Assembly (NCBI GenBank): GCA_963800395.1
Contig: CAWDBD010000027.1
Coordinates: 62,001-126,000 of the forward strand
Length of the DNA: 64,000 nucleotides
Origin: DASSBG01 sp963800395
Lineage (GTDB): Bacteria > Pseudomonadota > Gammaproteobacteria > Xanthomonadales > Rhodanobacteraceae
Reading direction: 5' to 3'
Shown: piece after piece, positions 35,413 through 45,510 of the stretch
How the letters are laid out: each line of letters opens with the position of its first letter
Numbering within the stretch: the stretch's first letter is position 1
Position numbers and translations under genes: made by a program
The notes under the pieces: generated by a model
Told to the model about the DNA's origin: nothing
The model's input: only the letters and a program-made list of their open reading frames with translations
Database searches by the model: none

Positions 35413-37773
35413 ATGAGAACGCATCCAATCTGGCCGCATCTGCTGGTCGCCGCAGCACTGTCCGCATCGCCGCTCTCGGCTGCCGCCCAGACCCAGTCGC
35501 TGTCACTCAAGGACTACCAGCACGCCGAGAAACTGCTCGCCATCAACACCCGGCCACTGCTTGATCATGTGGTCAGCCGCGTGACCTGGGTGGACGACAG
35601 TCATTTCTGGTACGTCGAACACGACGCCAGGGGCGACCATTTCCTTGCCGTCGATGCCGCCAGCGGCAGCATCAGCCCGGCGTTCGATCAGGAGAAGATG
35701 GCCAGCGCACTGGGCAAGATGCTGGACAAACCGCTGAAGGCCGACAAACTGCCGATCAGCGATTTCAGTGTTACCGACCAGGGCACCTACGATGTTTCGG
35801 TACATGGCAAGCACTTCCTTTGTGACCTGTCCGGCAAGGCCGAATGTACGGCCAAGGCCACCCCGAAGCCTGCCAAGGGTGAACCGGCTCCGGGCGATGA
35901 ACCGGGACGCTTGTCGCCGGATGGCAAGAAGGAAGCTTTCATCCGCGACTGGAACCTGTGGGTGCGGGACGTGGCCACAGGCAAGGAAAGCCAGCTGACC
36001 ACCGATGGCGTCAAGGACTACGGCTACGCCACCGACAATGCCGGCTGGCTGCACTCGAATCGCGCCATCGTCAACTGGTCGCCGGATTCGTCCATGATCG
36101 CCACCTACCAGCAGGATCAGCGCGGCGTGGGCGAGATGTACACCGTCAACACCAGGGTGGGCCACCCCAAGCTCGAGCAATGGAAATACCCGCTTCCGGG
36201 CGACAAGAAGATCTTCATGATCGAGCCGGTGGTGATTGATGTCGCCAGCCACAAGATGGTTCGCCTGCAGCTGCCGCCGCAGCAACGCCTGTCCAGCCTT
36301 TGCGATGACCTGGACTGTGACCTCGACGGCACCTGGGACGACGTCAAGTGGGCTGCGGACGGCAAGACGCTGGCCATGGTCAATTCCTCGCGCGATCGAC
36401 GGCATGAATGGTTCCGTGTGGCCGATGCCGCCACCGGCGCAGTACGTACCGCATTCGAAGACAGCGTCAAGACGTTCTACGAAAGCGGTCGCGGCATGGT
36501 CGACTGGCAGTACCTTCCCAAGACCGGCGAAGCCATCTGGTTCTCCGAGAAATCCGACTGGGGCAACCTGTACCTGTACGACCTGGGCAATGGCACGATC
36601 AAGCGCGCCATCACTGGCGGTACCGGGACCGTGGCACAGGTACTGCACATGGACCGCGACACGCGCACGCTCTGGTTCGATGCCACCGGGCGCACGCAGG
36701 GCGTGAACCCCTACTACCGGCAGTTCTGGAAAGTCGGCATCGATGGCGGCCAGCCGGTCCTGCTGACGCCGGAAAAGGCGGACCACAGCATCAAGATGTC
36801 GCCTGACGGGCGCTTCTTCGTGGATACGTATTCCACCCGCACCACGGCACCGGTGACGGTGCTGCGCGATGCCGATGACGGCCATGTGATCAAGCAGATC
36901 GCCCGCGCCGATACCGCGCGACTTTTCGCCAGCGGCTGGCGTCCGCCGGTGCCCTTCACGGTCAAGGCACGCGACGGCAAGACCGATCTGTACGGCATGA
37001 TGTTCAAGCCGACCCATTTCGACCCGAAAAAGAAATACCCGATCATCGACTACATCTATCCCGGTCCGCAGGTCGGTTCGGTTCGCGGGCGCAGTTTTCT
37101 GCCGCGGCGCAGCTCGCATCAGGCATTGGCGGAACTGGGTTTCATCGTGGTGGCGATCGACGGCATGGGCACACCGTGGCGCTCCAAGTCGTTCCACGAC
37201 ACCTGGTACGGCGACATGGGCGACAACACCCTGCCCGATCAGGTCGCGGCCATCAGGCAGCTGGCGCAACGCAACCGCTGGATCGACCTTGACCGGGTCG
37301 GCATCTGGGGTCATTCCGGCGGCGGCAACGCCACCGCCGACGCCATGTTCCGCTACCCGGAGCTGTTCAAGGTCGGCTGGTCCGAAAGCGGCAACCACGA
37401 CAACCGCAATTACGAGAATGACTGGGGCGAGAAGTACCAGGGCCTCCTGGTCAGGAACAAGGACGGTGGCGACAACTACGACAACCAGGCCAATCAGGAT
37501 GTCGCGAAGAACCTCAAGGGCCACCTGATGCTGGTCCACGGCCAGATCGACGACAACGTTCCAACCGGCGAGACCATGTTGGTGGTGCAGGCCTTGATCA
37601 AGGCCAACAAGGACTTCGACATGCTGATCATCCCCAACGCCCACCACGGCTACGGCATCGCCGGCACCATGTACAGCACACGCCGCCGCTGGGACTACTT
37701 CGTGCGCTATCTGGCCGGAAAGACCCCGCCGACAGGCTTCCACTTCAGCCTGCCCGAGTCAATGCAACACTGA
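35413..37773 (+). CDS. S9 family (DPP-IV-like) serine peptidase
   Basis: 786 residues. A signal peptide (LLVAAALSASPLSAAAQ) is followed by an eight-bladed DPP-IV N-terminal propeller (about 70-500, RLSPDGKKEAFIRDWNLWVR) and an alpha/beta-hydrolase domain. The catalytic triad is Ser in GIWGHSGGGNA (about 633), Asp in GQIDDNVPTG (about 712) and His in IPNAHHGYG (about 744). Such enzymes release dipeptides in the periplasm or outside. ATG 35413 has GGGGAGA just upstream; the in-frame sequence before it is not signal-like. It is convergent with the SGNH hydrolase. Confidence 0.9.
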   Translation: MRTHPIWPHLLVAAALSASPLSAAAQTQSLSLKDYQHAEKLLAINTRPLLDHVVSRVTWVDDSHFWYVEHDARGDHFLAVDAASGSISPAFDQEKMASALGKMLDKPLKADKLPISDFSVTDQGTYDVSVHGKHFLCDLSGKAECTAKATPKPAKGEPAPGDEPGRLSPDGKKEAFIRDWNLWVRDVATGKESQLTTDGVKDYGYATDNAGWLHSNRAIVNWSPDSSMIATYQQDQRGVGEMYTVNTRVGHPKLEQWKYPLPGDKKIFMIEPVVIDVASHKMVRLQLPPQQRLSSLCDDLDCDLDGTWDDVKWAADGKTLAMVNSSRDRRHEWFRVADAATGAVRTAFEDSVKTFYESGRGMVDWQYLPKTGEAIWFSEKSDWGNLYLYDLGNGTIKRAITGGTGTVAQVLHMDRDTRTLWFDATGRTQGVNPYYRQFWKVGIDGGQPVLLTPEKADHSIKMSPDGRFFVDTYSTRTTAPVTVLRDADDGHVIKQIARADTARLFASGWRPPVPFTVKARDGKTDLYGMMFKPTHFDPKKKYPIIDYIYPGPQVGSVRGRSFLPRRSSHQALAELGFIVVAIDGMGTPWRSKSFHDTWYGDMGDNTLPDQVAAIRQLAQRNRWIDLDRVGIWGHSGGGNATADAMFRYPELFKVGWSESGNHDNRNYENDWGEKYQGLLVRNKDGGDNYDNQANQDVAKNLKGHLMLVHGQIDDNVPTGETMLVVQALIKANKDFDMLIIPNAHHGYGIAGTMYSTRRRWDYFVRYLAGKTPPTGFHFSLPESMQH

Positions 37774-37789
37774 CGGCATGCCGGCACAT

Positions 37790-37821
37790 GCCCGGGCAGC
37801 ACGTGCTCGCGCTGCCTGGGC
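37790..37821. terminator. Possible hairpin between convergent genes
   Basis: GCCCGGGCAGC at 37790 pairs with GCTGCCTGGGC at 37811 (one G-T type mismatch) around a 10-base loop. It sits between the stops of the S9 peptidase and the SGNH hydrolase. There is no T-run, so it may be only a weak or Rho-assisted end. Confidence 0.3.
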
Positions 37822-37828
37822 CGCGCGA

Positions 37829-38455
37829 TCAGCCTGATGCCAGGCATTCCCCGGCCGCAGCCTGGATCGGTGCCAGCCACAAGGCATACTGTTCGGCCGA
37901 GGGATGCAGGCCGTCATCGACCAGCATGCCGGGCGCCCCGTCGCAGGCGCGCGAAATCGCGGTGACGTCGACAAAACGAGCCCCGGCAGCCGCACTGGCA
38001 GAGCGGGCCACCGCGTTGTAGGCATCGATCTCGGCAGCAACCTGCTGCGGATCCCGCCCTTCCTTGCGCGCCATCGGTGTCACACCCCAGTCGGGAATCG
38101 ATACAACCAGTACCCGGCCTGCCTGCTGCCCGGCCAAATGCACGGCAAAGCTCAACAGTTCGGAGAACTCGGCCCGGTAATTGTCGACATCGCGGCCGCG
38201 GTACTGATTGTTGACGCCAATCAGCAAGCTGACCAGGCGATAAGGCGGACGCAGTGCCTGGTCGGCCAGCGCAGCGAGCAGTTCGTCGGTACTCCAGCCG
38301 GTGGTGGCGATGATTTCCGGCGCGGCAAGGTCATGTCCCTGCTCGTCCAGTGCCTGCGCCAGTCGCACCGGCCAGCGCTCGTGTTCGGCCACCCCTTCGC
38401 CTATGGTGTACGAGTCGCCCAGCGCCAGATAGCCGGTTGGCCGGTGCGCACTCAT
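37829..38455 (-). CDS. SGNH/GDSL-type hydrolase
   Basis: 208 residues of the SGNH esterase family. Block I is YLALGDSYTIGEG (nucleophile Ser), block III is LLIGVNNQYRG (oxyanion Asn) and block V is VDDGLHPSAEQY (Asp and His). There is no signal peptide, so it is probably a cytoplasmic esterase or lipase-like enzyme with unknown substrate. Its ATG overlaps the alaA stop (ATGA), making a two-gene operon. Confidence 0.9.
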   Translation of the reverse strand: MSAHRPTGYLALGDSYTIGEGVAEHERWPVRLAQALDEQGHDLAAPEIIATTGWSTDELLAALADQALRPPYRLVSLLIGVNNQYRGRDVDNYRAEFSELLSFAVHLAGQQAGRVLVVSIPDWGVTPMARKEGRDPQQVAAEIDAYNAVARSASAAAGARFVDVTAISRACDGAPGMLVDDGLHPSAEQYALWLAPIQAAAGECLASG

Positions 38456-39699
38456 GCCACGCTGGCCACGGAGGCCGGTGAAGCCGCAGCCATGCGCTGC
38501 AATACCCGCTCCATGCGCGCCAGCACATCGCCGAGCTGTGCCGGCTCTGGCAAAAGAGTAAGACGCAGGTGGCGCCGGTTGCCCGTGTTGAAACTGCAGC
38601 CAGGCGCCAGCAGCACGGACTCTTCTTCAAGCAGGCGCAGGGCAAAGGCATCGTCATCAAAGTCCGGCAAGGCATCCGGGGACACTGAGGGAAAGGCGTA
38701 CAGGGCACCTTGCGGCTTCACCAGTTGCAGGAAGTCGCTTGCCGCCACGCCATCAAGCACCGCCTGACGGGCCGCGTGCAGGCGACCTCCCGGCTGTACC
38801 AGCGCCTCGATACTGGTATCGCTGTCAAGTGCCGGCTTGATCGCCCATTGCCCCGGCACGTTGGCGCACAGGCGCAGCGCCGCCAGCAATTGCAGTCCAT
38901 CGCGATACCCGGCCAATGCCTGCGTCGCGCCCGACAAGCTCATCCAGCCAACCCGGTAGCCGCAGGCACGATGCACCTTGCTGAGCCCGCAGAAGCTGAC
39001 ACAGGGCACATCGCCGGCCAGCGGTGCCAGCGGCTCGAATCGGGCCTCGTCGTAGACAATGCCATCGTAGATTTCGTCAGCAAGCAGAAGCAGCCCATGG
39101 CGCTCGGCCAGGGCAACCAGTTGCTGCAGCACTGTGCGCGGGTATACCGCGCCGGTGGGATTGTTGGGATTGATGATCACCAGAGCCCGCGTGCGCGGCG
39201 TGATCATGCTCTCGATCTCATCGGGATCGGGCAGATGACCGCGGTCGGCACGACACGGGTAGTAGCGCGAGCGCCCCCCGTTGAGGATGGTTGCCGCACT
39301 CCAGAGCGGATAGTCGGGGCTGGGAATCAGCACCTCGTCACCGGGATTGAGCAAGGCACGCAAGGCCATGTCGATCAGTTCGCTGACGCCGTTGCCGATG
39401 AAAACGTGGTCAATATCGCCCACCCGTGCCCCGCGCCTGAGCTGGCGCTCGGCAATGGCCTCGCGCGCCTCGGACAGTCCCTGCTCCTGGCAATAGCCAT
39501 CGCTGCGCCCCAGCCCATTGGCCATCGCCGCCTGCAGCAGCTCTGGTGCCCGGAAACCGAAACGGCCGGGATTGCCAATGTTGAGGTGCACGACCTGTCG
39601 TCCCTGGGCTTCCAGTTCACGCGCGCGACGCGCCAGGGCACCCCGGATTTCATAGCGCACCTCACCCAGGTGTGCCCCCGGAAAAATCGAATTCACCAT
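38452..39699 (-). CDS. alaA: AlaA-type alanine aminotransferase
   Basis: 415 residues of a fold-type I PLP aminotransferase. Family-specific strings are VRYEIRGALARRARELEAQG, VVHLNIGNPGRFGFRAPELL, IGNGVSELIDMALRALLNPG and INPNNPTGAVYP. The PLP lysine is in CGLSKVHRACGYRVGWMSLS. These match glutamate-pyruvate transaminase AlaA. ATG 39699 (MVNSIFPG) was preferred over an upstream TTG. It heads the operon with the SGNH hydrolase. Confidence 0.87.
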   Translation of the reverse strand: MVNSIFPGAHLGEVRYEIRGALARRARELEAQGRQVVHLNIGNPGRFGFRAPELLQAAMANGLGRSDGYCQEQGLSEAREAIAERQLRRGARVGDIDHVFIGNGVSELIDMALRALLNPGDEVLIPSPDYPLWSAATILNGGRSRYYPCRADRGHLPDPDEIESMITPRTRALVIINPNNPTGAVYPRTVLQQLVALAERHGLLLLADEIYDGIVYDEARFEPLAPLAGDVPCVSFCGLSKVHRACGYRVGWMSLSGATQALAGYRDGLQLLAALRLCANVPGQWAIKPALDSDTSIEALVQPGGRLHAARQAVLDGVAASDFLQLVKPQGALYAFPSVSPDALPDFDDDAFALRLLEEESVLLAPGCSFNTGNRRHLRLTLLPEPAQLGDVLARMERVLQRMAAASPASVASVA

Positions 39700-39732
39700 C
39701 GCATCCACAATCAAGCCCGAATGGCGCGCATG

Positions 39733-40003
39733 CTAGTGCACTGGTTTGCCCTGTTCAATCCACTCAGCGAGTCGCTGGGCGTTCGGATGCAAGGCGCATT
39801 TGCGCAGCAAGGCTGGTTGCCTTGCAAGCAGATGGGCTGCGGCAGACGGGCGTCCAGCGGCTCGCCCTTCGGCAGCCACGCTCGCGGGCCACGGCTGCGT
39901 TGCAGTACTTGCCAAGGGAACCACCCTTGCCCGCGTACCGCGTCTTGCCGTGGCCCGCGAGCATGGCTCTGAGTGGGTCAAACAGGGCAAACCAGCGCAC
40001 TAG
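39733..40003. mobile_element. MITE-like element with 35-bp terminal inverted repeats
   Basis: A 271-bp non-coding element bounded by CTAGTG at 39733 and its complement at 40003. The ends 39733-39767 and 39969-40003 match at 31 of 35 positions (core CTGGTTTGCCCTGTT). Because of the symmetry, short frames on both strands end in the same QGKP-x-H codons; these are not genes. No transposase is inside. It lies between the divergent starts of alaA and the membrane protein at 40037, so it may carry promoter signals for both. No clear target duplication is seen. Confidence 0.75.
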
Positions 40004-40036
40004 CAGGCGCGCCGTATCAACTGTAGGATTCCCCGG

Positions 40037-41404
40037 ATGCGCGACCCTGGCACTCCAAGCAGGCATTCCGTGGTCCTGTGCTGGCTGGCCGCTGCCGCCG
40101 GCATGGCGCTGGCCACAAGTGTGTTCTGGCCCGGCATGGTCTCCCACGACGCAGCCGTCATGTGGGAACAGGCACGGGGCGGGGAAATGGACACGATCCA
40201 CAGCCCTGCGCTGACCCTTGTCTGGCGTGCCCTGGAGGGTCTGCACGACTCGCCAGCGGATATTTTTCTCTTGCACCTGGCCATGTTCTGGGGGGCGCTG
40301 GCGCTACTGGCCACAACGCTGCCGCGCGCGACCGGGTTCCGCATCAGTTGGCTTTTGTTGATCGGCCTGGTGCCGCCGACATGGGTGCTGATGGCGCAGG
40401 TGGGCACCGATGCCGGACTGGTGGCTGCGCTGTCCCTGGCCTGCGCCTGCCTGGTCCGGGCAAATGTCAGTGGCCAGCGCGGATGGCTGCTTGCCGCCCT
40501 GCTGATGTGCCTTTACGGCGCCGCGATGCGACACAATGCCCTGCCAGCGCTGCTGCCTCTGCTGTGGGTGTGCTGGTCAGGCAAGCGAACGTCCGGAGTC
40601 ATGGCCCGGGCCAGCCTCACTCTGGCAAGTCTGGCCCTGATCGGGCTTGCCACAGTGGCCATCAATACCAGTGCACCGCGGCAGCGCGCCGTCTGGCCCG
40701 CCACCGCGATGTGGGATCTGGCGGCCATCTCCATCGCCCGGGACAAGGTGCTGCTGCCGGAGGCCAGCGTCGGCCCCGGCATGAGCGTTGACGATCTGGC
40801 GCAGGCGTTCGAGCCGTGGGCCAACACCACCCTGTTCGCCCGCACCAGGTCAGGCGTGCGCAGCCCGTTCCTGAAGCCGGACCAGGGCCAATTGAAAAGC
40901 GACATTGCCCGAGCCTGGTGGCATGCCGTGGTCAGCCATCCGGGCGCGTACGCCCGCCATCGCTGGCGTCTGACGCGGGCCCTGTTCGGCACGCACCCGT
41001 CGGACTGGCCGGTGGAACTGATCTACTTTCCGCGGCAGAACCATGTTGGCGATAACCCGGCCCTTGCCGCACGCACCAACCCCTGGCAGCGCCTCTGGTT
41101 CCGCTGGCTGGATCAATGGCGGCGCACCGCGCTGCTTGCAGCCTGGCCGTGGCTGCTTGCGGGCATTCCCGCGCTGCTTCTCGGTTGGCGTCGTCGCGCC
41201 AGCATCCATGGCCGCATGAGCCTGGTACTCGTCGCCAGCGGCTGGCTGCTGGCGCTGCCTCTGCTGATCGCCGCGCCCGCCGCCGAATTGCGCTATCTGG
41301 CCTGGCCGATCAGTGCGAGTATCATGGCATTGGGCCTGGCGCTCGCCAGTCGCGACAGCGCCCGTCTCACCCGACACGATCCCGCCAGAGAATCACTGCC
41401 ATGA
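40037..41404 (+). CDS. Polytopic membrane protein, GT-C-like, unknown function
   Basis: 455 residues with about ten predicted transmembrane helices (for example VVLCWLAAAAGMALATSVFW, LWVLMAQ and TALLAAWPWLLAGIPALLLG). An acidic SHDAAVMWEQ and IHSPALTL motif lies in the first loop. Such a topology with an early loop Asp is reminiscent of lipid-linked-sugar GT-C transferases, but no family was recognised. It starts 33 bases after the MITE-like element and is followed by rsgA after 42 bases on the same strand. Confidence 0.75.
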   Translation: MRDPGTPSRHSVVLCWLAAAAGMALATSVFWPGMVSHDAAVMWEQARGGEMDTIHSPALTLVWRALEGLHDSPADIFLLHLAMFWGALALLATTLPRATGFRISWLLLIGLVPPTWVLMAQVGTDAGLVAALSLACACLVRANVSGQRGWLLAALLMCLYGAAMRHNALPALLPLLWVCWSGKRTSGVMARASLTLASLALIGLATVAINTSAPRQRAVWPATAMWDLAAISIARDKVLLPEASVGPGMSVDDLAQAFEPWANTTLFARTRSGVRSPFLKPDQGQLKSDIARAWWHAVVSHPGAYARHRWRLTRALFGTHPSDWPVELIYFPRQNHVGDNPALAARTNPWQRLWFRWLDQWRRTALLAAWPWLLAGIPALLLGWRRRASIHGRMSLVLVASGWLLALPLLIAAPAAELRYLAWPISASIMALGLALASRDSARLTRHDPARESLP

Positions 41405-41446
41405 TGAGCTTTGCGCTGCTTGAGCCCGGATGCCTGCATTTCTGAC

Positions 41447-42511
41447 ATGAACACCCACGCGCAACTGACTGCCTTGCAGGAGATCGGCTGGCAGGGTGAT
41501 CTGCCCTCACGCCCGCTGGCGCGGGTCGTGGCACAGCATCGTTCCGGCTACGAGATCCATGACGGACACAGCGTGTTGCAGGCGCAACCGGCCGGCCCGT
41601 TTCTCAAACCGGGTCTCGAGCCCGAGCAACGCCCGGCCGTCGGTGACTTCGTCTTTTTCCAGCCCGGCAAGCCGGCCGAGATCGAAGCCATCGTGCCCCG
41701 CCGCAGCATCCTGGCGCGGGCGGCCGCCGGTGAGCGCTATCAGCGCCAGCTGATTGCCACCAATATCGATACGGTCATGGTGATGACCGGCCTGGACGGC
41801 GACTTCAATCCGCAGCGCATCGAGCGCTACCTGTTGCTGGTAGCCGGTTCGGGCGTGCAGTCGGTCGTGCTGCTGACCAAGGCAGACACCTGCAACGAGG
41901 TGTCCGCACGGGTGGCCGCGCTGCAGCAGCGCCTGCCTGGGGACACGCGTGTACTGGCAATCAACGCCAAATCCGCCGATGCCGTCGCCACCCTGGCGCC
42001 GTGGCTTGGGCCGGGCATGACCGTGGCTCTGGTCGGCTCGTCGGGCGCCGGCAAGTCGACCCTCACCAACACGCTTCTGGGCGAAGCGCGCATGGATACC
42101 GGTGCCGTACGCCAGCGCGACAGTCGCGGTCGCCACACCACCACCCATCGCGCCTTGCTGAAACTGGCTGGCGGCGCCTGCCTGATTGATACACCGGGCA
42201 TGCGCGAACTGAAACTGACCGGTGAAGAATCGCTGGGCTCGTTCGCGGACATCGAGGCTCTGGCGCGGCAGTGCCGTTTCAATGACTGCGCTCATGAAAG
42301 CGAACCGGGCTGCGCGGTGCGTGCCGCAATCGATGCCGGTCAACTGGATGCCGCCCGTCTGAGCAACTTCAGCAAGCTGCAGGATGAGCATCGCCAGCAG
42401 GCAGCCAACCGCCTTGCGCGCCTGGAGCGCAAGGCAGACTCCACCTCGCAGGCCAACAGGAAGCGCCGCGGCAGCCAGGCGCGACAGAACCGCCACGAGG
42501 ACATGGAATGA
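41447..42511 (+). CDS. rsgA: Small ribosomal subunit biogenesis GTPase RsgA
   Basis: 354 residues. An OB-fold (about 20-95) precedes a circularly permuted GTPase: G4 LLTKAD comes before G1 GSSGAGKSTL, then G3 DTPGMREL. The C-terminal zinc-knuckle is CRFNDCAHESEPGCAV with the expected Cys/His pattern. It helps late maturation of the 30S subunit. The tail is basic (KRRGSQARQNRHEDME). The end overlaps the next ATG by four bases. Confidence 0.94.
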   Translation: MNTHAQLTALQEIGWQGDLPSRPLARVVAQHRSGYEIHDGHSVLQAQPAGPFLKPGLEPEQRPAVGDFVFFQPGKPAEIEAIVPRRSILARAAAGERYQRQLIATNIDTVMVMTGLDGDFNPQRIERYLLLVAGSGVQSVVLLTKADTCNEVSARVAALQQRLPGDTRVLAINAKSADAVATLAPWLGPGMTVALVGSSGAGKSTLTNTLLGEARMDTGAVRQRDSRGRHTTTHRALLKLAGGACLIDTPGMRELKLTGEESLGSFADIEALARQCRFNDCAHESEPGCAVRAAIDAGQLDAARLSNFSKLQDEHRQQAANRLARLERKADSTSQANRKRRGSQARQNRHEDME

Positions 42512-42954
42512 AACGACTGTCCTCTCCCGTCACCCCCTGGAACAAGCGTCTCTACCCCCTGCTCCCCCTGGCCGTCCTGGCCGGGCTCGGGATGGTATTC
42601 TGGCGCCACCCCGAGGCCAGTATCGACCCGCGCATCATGGGCCTGATTGCCGCAATCTCCGTTGTTGCGATCCTGCCCTCATGGTTTTTGCTGCGCGGGC
42701 TCATCGACGAAGTATGGATGACCGACAACGGATTGCTGCTGCGCGCACGCGGCGAGGAAGTGCGGATTGTCTGGAGCCAGATTGAGTCGATCTCATCGAC
42801 CCGCTGGCTCAATCCACCGCGCGTTACCGTGCATCTGAAGCGTGATTGCCGCTTCGGTCGGCGCTTCGTGTTCAACCCGACATGGCGCGCGTTCGAGCTG
42901 ACCGAGCACCCGGTAGTCGCCGAGCTGCGCCAGCATATTGACACCCGGCCCTGA
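42508..42954 (+). CDS. Small PH-like membrane protein
   Basis: 148 residues. Two hydrophobic helices (LYPLLPLAVLAGLGMVFW; IMGLIAAISVVAILPSWFLL) are followed by a domain with GLLLRARGEEVRIVWSQIES and VTVHLKRDCRFGRRFVFNP, like bacterial PH-domain (YdbT/YokE-type) membrane proteins. It is translated by ATGA overlap with rsgA. Function unknown. Confidence 0.75.
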   Translation: MKRLSSPVTPWNKRLYPLLPLAVLAGLGMVFWRHPEASIDPRIMGLIAAISVVAILPSWFLLRGLIDEVWMTDNGLLLRARGEEVRIVWSQIESISSTRWLNPPRVTVHLKRDCRFGRRFVFNPTWRAFELTEHPVVAELRQHIDTRP

Positions 42955-43179
42955 GGCCCTGATGGTCGTATCGCCGATGCCGCTGCAGTGACTGAGCCTT
43001 CCCGCTTCTGCCAACGAACCTGGGTGGTAGAAACACAAGCGGCTGCGGCTGGTGCTTTTGGCCAGCTTTTCCGCTCACCCGGTTTCTGCCCCTAGGCTCC
43101 TACTCAGTGATCAACCATTTCGGGTGGCGGTGCTACCATGACCCTCCCGTGATTCAACAGACTTTCGTGACCTGCGTCC

Positions 43180-45480
43180 ATGTCCAAGATACCTGACGAA
43201 CTCAGACAGGCAGCACTCGACTATCACCGCTACCCGTGCCCCGGCAAGATCAAGATCACGCCGACCACCTCGCTGCTCAATCAGCGTGACCTGGCGCTGG
43301 CCTATTCGCCCGGCGTGGCGGCGGCCTGCGAGGCCATCGTCGACGATCCCGACGCAGGCAGCCGAGCTGACCGCGCGCGCCAATCTGGTTGCCGTGATCA
43401 CCAACGGCACGGCGGTGCTGGGCCTGGGCAACATCGGCCCGCTGGCGGGCAAGCCGGTGATGGAAGGCAAGGGCGTGCTGTTCCAGCAAGTTCGCCGGCA
43501 TCGACGTGTTCGACATCGAGATCGACGAAAGTGATCCGGACAAGCTGGTCGACATCATTGCCTCGCTGGAGCCGACCTTCGGCGGCATCAATCTTGAAGA
43601 CATCAAGGCGCCCGAATGCTTCATGGTCGAGCGCAAGCTGCGCGAACGCATGAGCATCCCGGTGTTCCACGACGATCAGCACGGCACCGCCATCATCGTC
43701 GGCGCCGCACTGATCAATGCCCTGGAAGTGATCGGCAAGAAGATCGACGAGGTCAAGGTGGCTGCCTCGGGTGCCGGTGCCGCCGGCATCGCCTGCCTGG
43801 ACATGATGGTCAGCCTGGGCGTGAAGCCCGAGAACATCATGGTCAGCGACAAGGATGGCGTGCTGCACAGCGGCCGCGAGAACCTGGCGGAGAATGCCCA
43901 GCGCTATGTGCGCGACACCGATGCGCGCACCCTGGGCGATATCGTCAAGGACGCCGATGTGTTCCTCGGCGTATCGGCCGGCGGGCGTGCTCAAGCCGGA
44001 GATGGTGCGCCACCATGGCCGATCGAGCCGATAATTTTCGCCCTGGCCAATCCGACACCCGAGATTCTGCCCGAGGAGGCGCGCGAGGTTCGTCCGGACT
44101 GCATCATGGCCACCGGGCGCTCGGACTACCCCAATCAGGTCAACAACGTCCTGTGCTTTCCCTATATCTTCCGCGGCGCGCTGGATGTTGGCGCGACCGG
44201 CATCAACGAGGACATGAAAGTGGCCTGCGTGCATGCCATCGCCGATCTCGCCCGCCGCGAGGCCAGCGACATCAGCGTGCGCGCCTACGGTGGCAAGGTG
44301 CCCCATTTCGGTGCCGACTACCTGATTCCGCAGCCGTTTGATCCGCGCCTGCTGGTGCATCTGGCGCCAGCGGTGGCACGCGCGGCAATGGAGTCGGGCA
44401 TGGCCACGCGGCCGATCGAGGACTTCAAGGCCTATACCCAGAAACTGTGGAACTTCGTGTTCCGCACCGGACTTGCTGATGAAGCCGGTTTTCGACCGTG
44501 CCAAGGAGGACCCGCGCCGGGTGGTGTTCGCCGAGGGCGAGGAAGACATGGTGCTGCGCGCAGCGCAGACCGTGGTCGACGAGCGACTGGCGCGGCCGAT
44601 CCTCATCGGCCGTCCCGGATGTCATTGCCCGACGCATCGAGCGCGCCGGTCTGCGTCTGCAGCAGGACCGCGGATTTCGAACTGTGCAACATCCACAGTG
44701 ATCCGCGCTTCGACGACTACTGGCAGCATTATCACAAGCTCATGGAACGCCGCGGCGTAACCCCGGACGCTGGCCAAGTCCATCGTGCGCTCGCGCGCCA
44801 CCGTCATCGCCGCGCTGATGGTGGAACGCGGCGATGCCGACGCCATGATCTGCGGACTGGTGGGCCGCTACACCAAGAAGCTGTCGTACATGCAGGACAT
44901 CATCGGCCTTGATCAGGGCGTGACGCGCCTGTCGGCCATGTCCGGCGTGGCCTGCGATGCCGGAACCTATTTCTTTCTCGATGCCTACGTGCAGGACAAC
45001 CCGGACCCCGAGCAGATTGCCGAGGCCACCCTGCAGGCCGCCCTGCGACTGAACCTGTTCGGTATCACCCCGCGCATTGCCCTGCTGGCCAGTTCCAACT
45101 TCGGCAGTCGCGATTCGGCATCGGCCGCACTCATGCGCGAGGCTCTGGCGCTGATTCAGAAGCGCGCGCCGCGCCTGGAAGTCGAGGGCGAAATGCAGGG
45201 TGACGTGGCCCTGGATGCGGTGATGCGTGACCGGCTGTTCCCCAACTCGCGCCTGCGCGGCAAGGCCAATGTGTTTGTCTTCCCCAACCTCGAAGCGGCC
45301 AACATTGCCTTCAACCTCGTCAGAGCCATCACCGGTGGGGTGGTGCTTGGACCGATCCTGATGGGTGCCTCCAAGCCGGCGCACATCCTTACCCCGCAAT
45401 CGACGGTGCGGCGCGTGGTCAACATGACAGCCATCGCCGTGGTCGAGGCCCAGATTCGCGCCGAGGCTGCCAGGCGCTGA
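43180..45480 (+). CDS. maeB: NADP-type malic enzyme MaeB, broken by nine 1-base insertions
   Basis: The protein can be read through by deleting single extra bases near 43357, 43487, 43980, 44011, 44027, 44475, 44617, 44672 and 44766. The corrected product is about 763 residues, usual for MaeB. The N-terminal malic domain (MSKIPDELRQAALDYHRYPC, VITNGTAVLGLGNIGPLAGK) and the NAD-binding domain (VAASGAGAAGIACLDMMVSL) are intact. The C-terminal phosphotransacetylase-like domain (VVFAEGEEDMVLRAAQTVVD to the end) is also complete. It converts malate to pyruvate with NADP. No substitutions at key residues accompany the indels, so sequence error is likelier than decay. Confidence 0.85.
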
Positions 45481-45510
45481 CGCCGCAGCCGAGCGTGTCG
45501 CCGCGAAACA

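Noticed and set aside
35503..37743. A 746-codon open frame antisense to the S9 peptidase
   Set aside because: Shadow of a clear, motif-complete peptidase; no recognisable domain or ribosome site.
39733..40003. Two 85-codon frames, one per strand, ending alike (QGKPVH and QGKPAH)
   Set aside because: The shared ending is produced by the terminal inverted repeats of a non-coding element.
43180..45480. Treating the malic enzyme pieces as separate genes or a true pseudogene
   Set aside because: Every break is a single extra base with full conservation on both sides and a restored frame at the end.
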